64,000 nucleotides of DNA from Trebonia sp963777905 (GTDB lineage: Bacteria > Actinomycetota > Actinomycetes > Streptosporangiales > Streptosporangiaceae): assembly GCA_963777905.1 (NCBI GenBank), contig CAVZSM010000010.1, positions 1 through 64,000 on the forward strand. Reading direction: 5' to 3'. Below, piece after piece: positions 28,975-37,725 of the stretch. Position 1 is the first letter of the stretch, and each line of letters begins with the position of its first letter. The position numbers and the translations under genes are program-made. Under the pieces are notes generated by a model. That model did no database searches. It saw only the letters and a list, made by a program, of their open reading frames with translations, and was not told where the DNA came from.

Positions 28975-29336
28975 ATGATGGTCCTCGTGCCTACGCCACC
29001 CGGCATGGCGCCACTGCCGGGATCGCCGATCGGTTTGCTGCCGCCCTGACCGCGACGGGCTTGTCAGCCAAGGCCAGTCCCGTCGAGGACGTCAGGACAG
29101 CGGCACGTTCTGCCGGATGGTCAACCGCAGCGCTGACGCCGGCCCGCCGGTTCGGAAAGGACGCGCTGATCACCCGTGCCACGCAGATCGACGCAGGCTT
29201 TGGCACCAAGGTACTCGTCGACATGATCGCTACCCTCGACCGGTTCACCGACAGCGAGATACCCGTGCCCAGCGGTTTGTCCGCAGCCGAACTGCGAGCG
29301 TCCTACGCGGCCTCGCGATCAGAGCTGACAGCGTAG
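28975..29336 (+). pseudogene. Flavodoxin start joined to AbiEii-like C-terminal end, relic
   Basis: A GAGGAG site precedes ATGATGGTCCTCGTG, and after a one-base shift (near 28,989) the frame gives AYATRHGATAGIADRFAAAL, the phosphate-loop opening of HemG-like flavodoxins. After about 40 residues the sequence changes to ARRFGKDALITRATQIDAGF...VLVDMIATLDRFTDSEIP and ELRASYAASRSELT. That second part matches the relic at 43,384-43,613 and resembles the C-terminus of AbiEii/nucleotidyltransferase-type toxins. Neither half is complete, so this is a fusion of two decayed genes. An intact flavodoxin with the same opening lies at 55,911-56,444. Confidence 0.5.
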
Positions 29337-29516
29337 GCCAACTTCCGCCAGCAACTGGCTGATCCGGGAAACAACAAGTCAGAGGATGCGGACGTAGTTC
29401 CGGCACCCAACACGCTCGCGCTCCTGGCCGCAGCCGCGCTGGCCGGGGACCAGCCCGGCCACCTCGCCCGCGCCGCCATCGGCGCCGCTGCCCTCGCTTG
29501 CTTCTACCTCTTTTCT

Positions 29517-30463
29517 TTACTCCACGTAGAGGCCGACGCAGAACAGGGCCAGCCATGCCACCTCGCAGCACAGCATGACGGCGTCCCGCGTGATCAGGTC
29601 TTCCACCGGGCGCACCGTGCGGCGCGCGGTGAGCACGCCGAACCGGACGAGCGCGGCGGCGAGCGGCAGCGCGGACGCCAGGTGCCACGGCCGGGCGGCG
29701 CTCGACTCGCTGAGCGCCCACATCAGGTACGTCGCGAGCATGCCGACCCCGATGGTCACCCGCGCGATGCGCAGCATGTCCGGCCGGTACCAGCGCATCA
29801 CCGGGCGGTGCTTGACCGCGTCCGCGCCCAGGCTGGCCAGCTCGGTGTACCGCTTGGCCACCGTCACGCCGAGCGCGCCGAGGCTACACACCAGCAGGAA
29901 CCAGACCGACGGCTTCACGTGCGTCGCCGCCGCGCCGCCGAGCACCCGCAGCAGGAACCCGGACGCCACGATCAGCATCTCGGCGAACGGCACGTGCTTG
30001 AGCTTGAACGAGTAGAGGAACGACGTGCACAGGTACGCCGACGCCGCGGCCACGAGCAGCGGCTCGCGGATCGCCACGCCCGCGCCGGCCGCGAACAGCG
30101 CCGCGAGCACGGCGAGCACGATGGCGTGCTGCTCGGGCAGCGCTCCCGAGGCGATCGGCCGGTTCCGCTTCACCGGGTGCCGCCGGTCCCGTTCGACGTC
30201 GGCGACGTCGTTGACGAAGTAGACCGCGGCTGACGCGCAGCCGAAGGCGAACATGGCGAGCAGCGCGTAGCCGAAGCGGTGGCCGAGCGAGGCACCGGCC
30301 AGCGGCGCCGCGAACACCAGCAGGTTCTTCGGCCACTGCCGCGGCCGGTCGTCATGATGGCGGCACGCAGCCACCGCGCGGGGGAGACGGGGAGAGCAGC
30401 AGCGGGCACCGCAGCCTGTGGCCCCGTATCCTCTCCAGGGGCCGCCGTCTTGTTGATCGTCAC
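29517..30463 (-). CDS. UbiA-family prenyltransferase (decaprenyl-phosphate phosphoribosyltransferase-like), frameshifted
   Basis: The core reads RPRQWPKNLLVFAAPLAG, then NDVADVERDRRHPVKRNRP, the Asp-rich Mg-binding motif 1 of UbiA enzymes. Helices follow (AIVLAVLAALFAAGAGVAI, AYLCTSFLYSFKLKHVPFAE) and a second motif region (KRYTELASLGADAVKH). This matches the DPPR-synthase branch that transfers phosphoribosyl to decaprenyl phosphate for arabinan synthesis, a step typical of actinobacteria (family knowledge). The GTG start at 30463 overlaps the stop of the upstream gene as GTGA; the N-terminal ~40 residues are in a different frame, and a one-base change lies near 30,345. About 315 residues when repaired. 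Confidence 0.75.
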
Positions 30464-32188
30464 CGTGCGTAGACCGCGGTGAAGTCGCGGGTGGACGGGG
30501 TGTAGTAGGAGTAGGGGCTCGGCTGCTGCGTGGGCAGCAGCGGCACGGGAGTGGGGTCTGCACGGATTCCCCTTGGGCTCGTAGTAGTCGAACTTCATCC
30601 AGGCCGGGTTGATGTCCATCTGCATGCCCTCGACCGCGCCGGCCCGCTGCAGCAGCAGGCCGAGGTCCTGCGCGTTGAGCGCCGAGCCGTACACGTAGAC
30701 GATCCGGCCGTCCTTGGTGATGCCGATCCCCGACCGCCAGACGTAGTAACCGCCGCCGAGCGTCGCGCCCCAGTTGGTCGTCACGTCCGAGTTAGCGCTG
30801 GCCGACACCTGGCCGTGGTCAACGAGCAGCTTGAGGTTCTGCCTGACGCCGGCGATCGAGGAGTTCATGGTGAAGTCCCTGCCCCACTCGCCGATCTTGA
30901 CCGTGCCGTTCTTGTAGTAGACGACCGACGCGGTGCCGTTCACGAGCGCGCCGTGGTAGATGCCGTTCAGGTAGAAGCCGCCGCCCGCCGAGGCCAGCTT
31001 GAACCCGCCGTTGAACGTGGCGAGCAGCCCGGTGCGCTGTCTCGCCGGGATGTAGTCGTGCACGCCCCACTTCGCCGGTCCCGGGTCTTCCGTGCCCGGG
31101 CGCAGCGAGAACTTGACCAGCCGCTGGTCGATCGACGCGATGCCGTTGACCTGGGACGTGTACGTCGCGTCGCGCAGGAACGTCGTCAGGATCGCCGGCT
31201 CGCTGTTGACCTTCTCGACCACGCGCCACTGGCCTTCGCCCGCGATCGGCGAGCCAGCGAGCGACTTCAGCGTGGCCGGGACGTCGGGGACGAAGGCATC
31301 CTTGGCCTTGGTCTTCGCCGGCTTGCCCGAGCTGACCGCCTCGCCGCTCGGCACGGCGAGCGAGAACGACGGCTTGCCGCCCTTCGGCGGCGGGTTGTAC
31401 GACAGCCACTCGCCGAACGTCACCACCGGGCCGAGATAGTGGTCCCTGGCCCATTCCGCGAGGTTGGCGGTAAAGCCCTGGCCGTTGTTCTTGAAGGCCG
31501 TCTGGCCCGCGGAGAACATCACGAAAACGAGGAACAGCGCGACCAGCGCGCTCACGATACGAACGGAGCGACGGTGGAACAACCTGCGCGTACGGCGGAA
31601 GCGCACCTTGCGGGGCGGGGGCGCGTCCTCTGGTGACTGCTCAAAGAGTGCCGGGCCACCAGGCCCCTGCCCCGGCACCTCATAACCCTGGTCGTCGTAG
31701 CCCTGGTCGTCGTACCGCTGGTCGTCGTACCGCTGGGGCTCTTCGTACCTGCGCATATTTCCCTGCGCGCCGCCATTCTGGTAGCCGCGCGGATCGCCGT
31801 TGTAGCCGCGCTGGCCGCCGTTCCCCTGGTACGCCGTGCCGCCGCGCTGGTAGTTGAACGTCTGCGCGGGCTGGTTGTCGTATCCCTGGCCAGGGCCAGG
31901 CGGTGGGCCGGGCTGGGGCCCGTGGCCGTTACCGCCCTGGCCGCCGTAGGGCTGCTGCTGGCCGTAATCCGCGGGGCCGCCGCGCCCGGGTCCGCCGTAC
32001 TGGCCGTACTGGTGCTGTTGCTGACCCTGACCGGGAGCGCCGTTCCCGTTCCCGTTGCCGTTATAACCGTTGTAGCCGTTGGGTCGGTAACCGTTGTGCT
32101 GAACGCCCTGATCCCCGTATGCCTGCCCGTCATCGGGCTCGTCAGGCCACTCAGGACCTAGTCCGCCACGGGGCACCCGTCGTGACAT
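30460..32188 (-). CDS. Membrane-anchored phosphodiester glycosidase (NAGPA/DUF2233) protein
   Basis: A GGGAGG site precedes the ATG at 32188. The first ~200 residues are a cytosolic low-complexity region rich in Gly, Asn, Gln and Tyr, with near-repeats RYDDQRYDDQGYDDQGYE. A basic stretch and one membrane helix follow (IVSALVALFLVFVMFSAG). The extracytosolic domain holds the phosphodiester-glycosidase signatures LLATFNGGFKLASAGGGFYL, TNWGATLGGGYYVWRSGIG and YVYGSALNAQDLGLLLQRAG. Near 30,560 one extra C shifts the frame; the repaired end reads PTPVPLLPTQQPSPYSYYTP and stops at 30,460, coupled to the UbiA gene. It probably trims a glycan phosphodiester at the envelope, consistent with the neighbouring polyprenyl-phosphate enzyme. 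Confidence 0.8.
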
Positions 32189-32846
32189 GCTGCATACCTC
32201 CCGCGTAGCTCAGTCCCGCAGGAAAGCCACCCACCTCGGTCGAAGGAATCGTGACGAGCCAATACCCGCACTTCGGCCCAGTTAGCTGCAGCTTCCGGCG
32301 CAATGTATACGGGAGCGCGGTCGCCCGCGCCGGATGTCAGAGTATGCGGCCAGTCTTCCGATGCCTGCTCATCTTCTTCTGCATATGCCACTTTGATGCT
32401 CTGAATTTCCCTCATAGCCAACTTCCTCGTCGCGGCGTCCATCCGGTCGCTGAACAGCACGCCGTCCAGGTGGTCGGTCTCGTGCTGCAGGCACCGGGCG
32501 GGGACCTCCGTCCCCACGACTGGACCGGGTCGCCGCGGTCGGTGAAGCCCCTGGCCACCGTGTTCAGCCGCCGCTTCACGTCGTAGCAGATGCCGGGGAA
32601 GGACAGGCACCCCTCCTCACCGTCCTGCTGCTCCCCGTCGGGGAACCCAAGCACCGGGTTGACGAGGTAGCCGCGCTCGCTGCCCACCGCGTAGGCCAAC
32701 ACCCGCAGGCCCGCGCCGATCCGCGGCTTGGCTGCGGTTCGCTTGACGGTTTTGCCGGCATCGTGGCGGGTGGCCGGGCGGCGGTTCCTGGGGCCTGACG
32801 GGCGGCCGGGGCCGGGTTTCGGTTCGCTGGTCAGATCGGGCAGCAT
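32158..32846 (-). pseudogene. def: Peptide deformylase lacking motif 1, frameshifted
   Basis: Motif 2 is EEGCLSFPG (metal-ligand Cys) and motif 3 is QHETDHLDG (HExxH), the latter reached after a one-base shift near 32,519. Between them GYLVNPVLGFPDGEQQ and DVKRRLNTVARGF are normal deformylase strands. Motif 1 (GxGLAAxQ) is absent: upstream of GAGLRVLAYAVGSERG the frame reads an unrelated basic stretch. The C-terminus also runs ~70 residues past the usual end and overlaps the next gene by 31 bases. It is probably an inactive duplicate of the essential enzyme, which removes N-formyl groups from nascent proteins. The 5' limit is uncertain. Confidence 0.6.
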
Positions 32847-33012
32847 CTGGTGGATATTCCGGAACCTGCGGCGGACCCGGGCGGGGGTCAGCCGGCCGGG
32901 CGGCCAGGGCCGCTGCCAGGCGGGGCACCGAAGACCCCCGGGCCTGCGTCCGGCAGGCGAACGCGCAAACGAGCCGGAAGGGCGGCCCTGCTGGCGGAAG
33001 CGTGCCGGCCGG

Positions 33013-33240
33013 CTAGCGGGTGCCATGAGCGGAAGCGGGCGGGGCCGGCTCAAGCAGCAGTGCGAGCGCCGGGCAGGAGGCGACCGTGCGGCGGGCGAGT
33101 GATTCCAGGCCGGGCGGCACCGGACCGGGGGCGAGGATCGGGTAGCCCCACGGATCGAGACCGATCAGCTCGGGCAGCAGTTCGGCGCACACGCCGTGCG
33201 CTGCGCACAGAATGGGGTTCACCCGTAGCCGCTTGCTCAC
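33013..33240 (-). CDS. Small 3-cysteine ferredoxin
   Basis: The 75-residue product starts at a GTG (33240) overlapping the preceding stop as GTGA. It has CAAHGVC and a distal SCP, the spacing of actinobacterial single-cluster [3Fe-4S]-type ferredoxins. ELIGLDPWGYPIL between them is the usual core. It is the last gene of the first flavin/haem operon and probably exchanges electrons with the NuoF-like protein. The paralogue at 48,852-49,079 has the same place in the second operon. Confidence 0.82.
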   Translation of the reverse strand: MSKRLRVNPILCAAHGVCAELLPELIGLDPWGYPILAPGPVPPGLESLARRTVASCPALALLLEPAPPASAHGTR

Positions 33241-34613
33241 CCGCGTGCCTCCCGGGCCCGTGCCATCGCCGCCCCTGCTGGTGCGGCTGTCCCTGCTGAC
33301 CAGGACGGCACCGCGAACACGGGGCGGCCGCGCGCGGCGAGGCACGGTCCCCGCTCGTGGCTGCGGACGTCGTCGGCGAAGACCCGCAGCGTGCTGGCGG
33401 CCAGCCGTGCCACGCCGTCGGGCAGGTGGCAGGCACCGCGCCCCTCGACGAGTCTGAACAGGTCGCGCAGCCAGCGCAGCGCGCGGCCGTGCGCGCCCCG
33501 GCCGCTGCCTCCCGCGCCGAAGGCTACCTGCTCAAGCGCGTCGGCGATGGCCGGCAGGCCATTCAGGCACGGGCCGCACTGCCCTGCGCTCTGTCCCGCG
33601 AGGTAGCGGACCACCCGCGCCGTCTCGGCCAGCCCGCAGCCGGCGGCCGGCAGGACGAGGAAGATGCCCGCGCCGAACGCCGCCCCGGCCGCGCGCAGCG
33701 CGGCCGGGGCGGCGGGCGTGCCGAGCGCGGCCCCGCCAGGCAGCCAGCTGCCGAAGTAGCCGCCGGCCAGCACCGCCTGCACGCCGCCGATCTCGCCGCT
33801 GCCGCCGGCCAGCGCGAGCACGTCCCGTATCGGCGTGCCGAAGGCGATCTCGTAGACCCCCGGGCGCCGCGCCGCGCCGGACACCGTGACCAGCGCCGAC
33901 CCGGGCGCGGACGCGGTCCCCGCCGAGCGGAACCAGTCCGCGCCGTGCCGGCTGATCAGTGCCACGTTGGCCAGCGTCTCCACGTTGCTCACCAGCGTCG
34001 GCCGGCCGCGCACGCCGCGCTCGAACGGCCGCGGCGGCGTGAACCCGGGCAGCGCGGGGCCGCCGTTGAGGTACCTGACCAGGGAAGACTCAGCGCTTGA
34101 CACGTACTGCTCCGGCACGAGGGCCAGCTGGACGGGGACCGGGTCATACCCGCCGCGCTCGGCGATGGCGGCGGCGAGCACGTCCGCCTGCGCCTGCCGC
34201 CCGACGCACAGGTACGCCGCCCGTGCCGAGGTCGCCTCCGCCGCCAGCGCGATCCCGTCGAGCACCAGGTGCGGTGACCTGGCGAGCAGCGAGGCGTCCT
34301 TCGCGCTGGCCGGCTCGGACTCCACGCCGTTGCCGATCACCACCGCCCCGCGCAGGCCCGCCCGCTCGCGGACCGCGCGCAGCTTCTTGCCGGCGGGATA
34401 GGCCGCCCCGCCGCGCCCGGTCAGCCCGGACCGCTCCACCTCGCCGATCAGCGCCGTGCCGCAGACTCCGGGCCCGCCGTAGCGCCCCTGGTGGGCGGCC
34501 AGGTCTCGCACCGGCTCCGGCGGCAGGACCCTCGGCAGTCCCGCGCTTCCGGCGGGCCAGAAGGCCTGTGTGTCCGCCGCGTCGCCTGCCAGCTCCGCCA
34601 TCTCACCTGTCAC
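33237..34613 (-). CDS. NuoF-like NADH/FMN flavoprotein (first copy)
   Basis: The protein has the 51-kDa complex I fold: FMN/NADH loop GLTGRGGAAYPAGKKLRAV, NGVESEPASAKDASLL, a connector VRGRPTLVSNVETLANV, an SLBB domain (YEIAFGTPIRDVLALAGG), and an iron-sulfur end. In NuoF the cluster site is SCGxCxPC; here it is SAGQCGPC, so the first Cys is Ala, with a later Cys in EGRGACHLPDG. The second copy (49,076) has the same change, so the cluster is probably three-ligated or altered. The GTG at 34613 follows GAGGGG. Likely role: NADH oxidation or ferredoxin exchange feeding the membrane haem protein next to it (inference). Confidence 0.82.
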   Translation of the reverse strand: MTGEMAELAGDAADTQAFWPAGSAGLPRVLPPEPVRDLAAHQGRYGGPGVCGTALIGEVERSGLTGRGGAAYPAGKKLRAVRERAGLRGAVVIGNGVESEPASAKDASLLARSPHLVLDGIALAAEATSARAAYLCVGRQAQADVLAAAIAERGGYDPVPVQLALVPEQYVSSAESSLVRYLNGGPALPGFTPPRPFERGVRGRPTLVSNVETLANVALISRHGADWFRSAGTASAPGSALVTVSGAARRPGVYEIAFGTPIRDVLALAGGSGEIGGVQAVLAGGYFGSWLPGGAALGTPAAPAALRAAGAAFGAGIFLVLPAAGCGLAETARVVRYLAGQSAGQCGPCLNGLPAIADALEQVAFGAGGSGRGAHGRALRWLRDLFRLVEGRGACHLPDGVARLAASTLRVFADDVRSHERGPCLAARGRPVFAVPSWSAGTAAPAGAAMARAREARG

Positions 34614-34680
34614 GGATAGTCCCCTCAACTCGACTACGCCCCTTCGCTGCCCGCCGTCGCCAGCCGCGGAGCGAGTGGCG

Positions 34681-35844
34681 TCACTCGCCCGCCTCCTGCT
34701 GCGCGGTGACGGTGCCGGTTACCGCGTTGCTCGTCTGGCTGGTCAGGTCGATGGCCAGGGATAGGCGCTGGCCCGCCCCGGAGACGGTCGCCTGTATCAC
34801 CGACCCCTCAAGCACGACCACGTGCCCGGTGTACCGGGCCGGAGCGGACGCGGGGCCGAGCGTGACGCTGCTCGCGTTCATCGCGACACCGCCCCGCACG
34901 GCCGGCCCGCTGATCACGATCTTCAGCCGCACCGCGCTCCCGTCCGCCATCGCGAGGGTGACGGTGCTGTCCCCGCTGGCCGGTCCCTCCGCGAACGTGA
35001 CCGTTCCCGCGAGCCGCGCCTGGAATGGAAGAGCGGGGAAAACAGAGGATCCAGAACGAATGCCGCTGGCTCCGCTCCCCTCGCTGACCCCGCCAGCCGA
35101 CCCGGCGCTGGCGTTGGCGCCGTTCCCCGAGGAGCGCGCGAGCAGCGCGGCCGGCGTGCCGGCCCGGCGTGCCCATCCGGGACCGAGCGGCCCTGCCCAG
35201 GCCCAGCCCGCCGTGGCGAGCGCAACGGCCGCGGCCGCCGCGGCGGCGGCTACCCGCAGCCCCGCGTGCGCGGGCCAGCCCACGGCCAGCCGCCACACCC
35301 CCGCCGAGACGACCGCCAGGGCGCACACGGCGGTGATCGCGAGCACCCAGCGAGCCGCGCCGTCGGTGCCGGTGCCGAGCCCGTGCACTAGGGCGACCGG
35401 CCAGCAGGCGTATCCGGCCCAGTGCACCGCGCGCCACACGCGCGGTGCGATCCGTGTCCGCAACAGGCTGGTGACCAGGACCGCGAGCAGCAAGTCGAAG
35501 GCGACCGCGCCGAAACCGAGCCAGATTCTCCGGTACCCCGAGGTGAACGGGACCACCACGGAGACCGCGCTGATCGAGGCGAACGGATCAGTGATGGTGG
35601 TGAGCACGTGCAGCCCGGTGAACGTGATCGTCAGCAGGGAGAGGTTGCGGTGCAGGGAGACGGTGACGAAACGGGGCCAGGCCGGGCTGGCGAACCGGAC
35701 CGAGGTCACGATCCCGAGCACCACGGTGCCAGTGAGCAGCACGAGCGCGATGAGCCCGGTCGCGCGCGTGGCGAACCAGAGCGGGCTGGTGGCGGTCGCG
35801 ACGGCCGCGCTTGGCATCACGGCCGCCGGCTCACGAGCCGCCAC
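34681..35844 (-). CDS. Ferric-reductase-like haem-b membrane protein with extracytosolic domain
   Basis: Six membrane helices are visible in the first ~230 residues. Haem ligands are His pairs: LHRNLSLLTITFTGLHVLT and HWAGYACWPVALVHGL. The first helix is ATRATGLIALVLLTGTVVLG. After a Gly/Ser-rich linker the C-terminal ~120 residues form a beta-rich domain (LAGTVTFAEGPASGDSTVTL ... YTGHVVVLEGSVIQA) predicted outside the membrane. The paralogue at 50,369-50,995 lacks this domain. The start may instead be the GTG/ATG near 35,817-35,820; the GTG at 35844 overlaps the preceding gene. It probably carries electrons across the membrane. Confidence 0.78.
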   Translation of the reverse strand: MAAREPAAVMPSAAVATATSPLWFATRATGLIALVLLTGTVVLGIVTSVRFASPAWPRFVTVSLHRNLSLLTITFTGLHVLTTITDPFASISAVSVVVPFTSGYRRIWLGFGAVAFDLLLAVLVTSLLRTRIAPRVWRAVHWAGYACWPVALVHGLGTGTDGAARWVLAITAVCALAVVSAGVWRLAVGWPAHAGLRVAAAAAAAAVALATAGWAWAGPLGPGWARRAGTPAALLARSSGNGANASAGSAGGVSEGSGASGIRSGSSVFPALPFQARLAGTVTFAEGPASGDSTVTLAMADGSAVRLKIVISGPAVRGGVAMNASSVTLGPASAPARYTGHVVVLEGSVIQATVSGAGQRLSLAIDLTSQTSNAVTGTVTAQQEAGE

Positions 35845-36118
35845 TGGTGGCGACGCCGCCGCCCGAGGACGAGACCCCCGAGGACGACGAGACCCCCGAC
35901 GACGTACCGGCAGAGGTCCCCGAGGACGACGATCCAGCGGATGAGGACGAGCCGTCGACCGACAGGTGCGGCAGCATTGCGGTGATGTGCGCGAACTTGG
36001 CGCCGATGACGGCGGCGGCCACCGCAGACAGCAGGCCGACCCGCCAGGTGATCTTCTTGACCCGGCGCAGGCCGTGATCCCGCGCCAGCGCCGCCTTGGA
36101 GTACTGGGTTCGTGTCAC
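35831..36118 (-). CDS. Small single-pass membrane protein with Ser/Gly tail
   Basis: From the GTG at 36118 the product has a basic N-terminus (LARDHGLRRVKKITWR), one membrane helix (VGLLSAVAAAVIGAKFA) and an outside tail almost entirely Ser, Gly and Thr (GVSSSSGVSSSGGG). The same design appears at 52,040-52,480, also first in its operon. Its stop overlaps the next gene. Function unknown; it may anchor or organise the redox proteins. A TTG at 36172 is an alternative start. Confidence 0.6.
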   Translation of the reverse strand: MTRTQYSKAALARDHGLRRVKKITWRVGLLSAVAAAVIGAKFAHITAMLPHLSVDGSSSSAGSSSSGTSAGTSSGVSSSSGVSSSGGGVATSGGS

Positions 36119-36243
36119 GGCATCAGGGTCGCCGGTGATTCTCTGCGACGAGACCGACGCGCTTCTGCGCAACGTAAGAATCTCGAATCGCGCAGCCGAT
36201 GTGACCGACCCTCACTCGAAACGAGGCGCAACGAGGCGCACTA

Positions 36244-36291
36244 TTGACTTCACGCCTTCCTCGCCTGGGCGAGTGGGAGCTTGCCGCACGG
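36244..36291. repeat. 48-bp repeat, copy 1 (partner at 55,348)
   Basis: By eye 44 of 48 positions match 55,348-55,395 in the same orientation. Read on the minus strand both copies encode the same protein end, CGK(L/P)PL(A/G)QxRKA followed by stop. Here no upstream coding sequence is left, so this copy is a 3' scrap. Just upstream, ACGAGGCGCA is present twice in tandem (36,223-36,242). Confidence 0.6.
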
Positions 36292-36407
36292 GGGGACGGC
36301 ACGTCCGGGCTGCGCGACGACACTCTCTGGGCCGCCCGCCGCGGGTTCATAGGAAATTGAAAAACTGATCTGAACGGGCGCGCAGCATCGCCGGGTATCT
36401 TCCGAGC

Positions 36408-37178
36408 GTGTCATATCCAGACCAGTACGGGGACAGGGGGAACTGGCCGGATTCTCGGGGCGCCCGCCAGCGGCCGCCCCAGCCGCCCCGGCGCCCCTGG
36501 CAGTCCCAGCCGGCTCAACGTACTGCGCGGTTCGGCGGGGCCGAGGGCAACGAGCGGCTGACGGCGATCACCGGGGCCGTGCTGCTGATCCTGCTGGCCG
36601 TTGAGGGCCTCACGATCTTGCGGGTCGGCCGCCTGCTCACCCTGCACTTCTTTCTCGGCATGCTGCTGCTCGGCCCGGTCGCGCTCAAGGCCGGGTCGGT
36701 GATCTACCGCTTCGCCCGCTACTACAGCGGGAGCGCCCCGTACCGGCGCAAGGGGCCGCCCGCGCCGCTGCTGCGCCTGCTCGGGCCGGTCATCGTCCTG
36801 CTGACGGCGTTGGTCTTCGGCTCTGGCGTGATGCTCGCCGTTACCGGCCCTGGCCAGGGCTCCTGGCTCCTGCTGCACAGGGCCTCGTTCATCTTGTGGT
36901 TCTGCGCGATGACCATCCACGTGCTCGCCTACCTGCCGCGCCTGCCGAGGCTGCTGGCCGCCGAGGCGCGCGGCGTCGCGCACCCGGAGGGCGGCGCGGA
37001 CGGGCACGCGGTCGCCGGGCGGCACGCCCGCCGTGCGATGGAAGTCCTCGGCGGGCGCGGCACCCGGCTGGCGCTGCTGCTCGCCTCGCTGCTCGCCGGC
37101 CTGGTGATCGCCCTGCTCACCGTGCACCTCGAGGGCCAGTGGCGCCCGACAGGCATCCCCGTCCACTTCAAGCGCTGA
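36408..37178 (+). CDS. Cytochrome b561-like four-helix membrane protein
   Basis: A proline- and arginine-rich cytosolic N-terminus (~45 residues) precedes four membrane helices: ITGAVLLILLAVEGLTIL, LHFFLGMLLLGPVALKAG, LGPVIVLLTALVFGSGVMLA and ASFILWFCAMTIHVLAYL, then a fifth near the C-terminus (LLLASLLAGLVIALLTVHL). His in LHFFLG, LLHRASF and TIHVLAY are at haem-ligand positions for a b-type cytochrome. It is divergent from the first flavin/haem operon and may pass electrons to it or to quinone (inference). Starts at GTG 36408. Confidence 0.7.
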   Translation: MSYPDQYGDRGNWPDSRGARQRPPQPPRRPWQSQPAQRTARFGGAEGNERLTAITGAVLLILLAVEGLTILRVGRLLTLHFFLGMLLLGPVALKAGSVIYRFARYYSGSAPYRRKGPPAPLLRLLGPVIVLLTALVFGSGVMLAVTGPGQGSWLLLHRASFILWFCAMTIHVLAYLPRLPRLLAAEARGVAHPEGGADGHAVAGRHARRAMEVLGGRGTRLALLLASLLAGLVIALLTVHLEGQWRPTGIPVHFKR

Positions 37179-37725
37179 CCGGCTCCCGGCATCAGGTGAC
37201 AGCCCGGCGGCATTCTGGCCCGGGACCCGGCCCGGAGAGCCGCCTGTCACGCGGGCCCGGGCGTCAATGACGGCGGGTACCTGCCGGGTGTCATCCCGCG
37301 CGAGCTTCCCGTCATCGTGACCCGGCGCGTGAAGTTCAGAGCTTCTACATAACTGTAGTAGCCGCGGTATCCGTGTGATGCCAGTCCCGGGGACGGCTTC
37401 CGTCTTGCCGTCCGCGCTGAGCGTCGGCGCGCTCGCTCGCCGGGATCGGGCACGTCGCCGGGATCGCCGGCCTGGTCGCCAGCGCCCTCGTCGTAGCAGG
37501 CCTGCTGGCCGCTCGCCATCGGCCGGCGCGGTACGGGCGCTAGCCCGCCGGGATCATCGTCGCCACGCCCGGGGGCTCGGTGGACGGTGCGGGAGTCAGC
37601 CGCATCCGTTCGGGACAATCAAAGACATCAGCCCGAACGATTGCGTGTTTCACCTGCGACCCCTGCCGTCGCCCTGCGGCGGTCAGCGCGGCGGGTGCCG
37701 TGCCCCTCACCAGGGCAGTGTCGCT
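37179..37725. other. Gap without a supported gene
   Basis: No gene is supported. A short plus-strand stretch ending at 37,543 encodes a hydrophobic helix (GHVAGIAGLVASALVVAGLL) directly after a stop; it may be the tail of a lost membrane protein. Confidence 0.3.
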
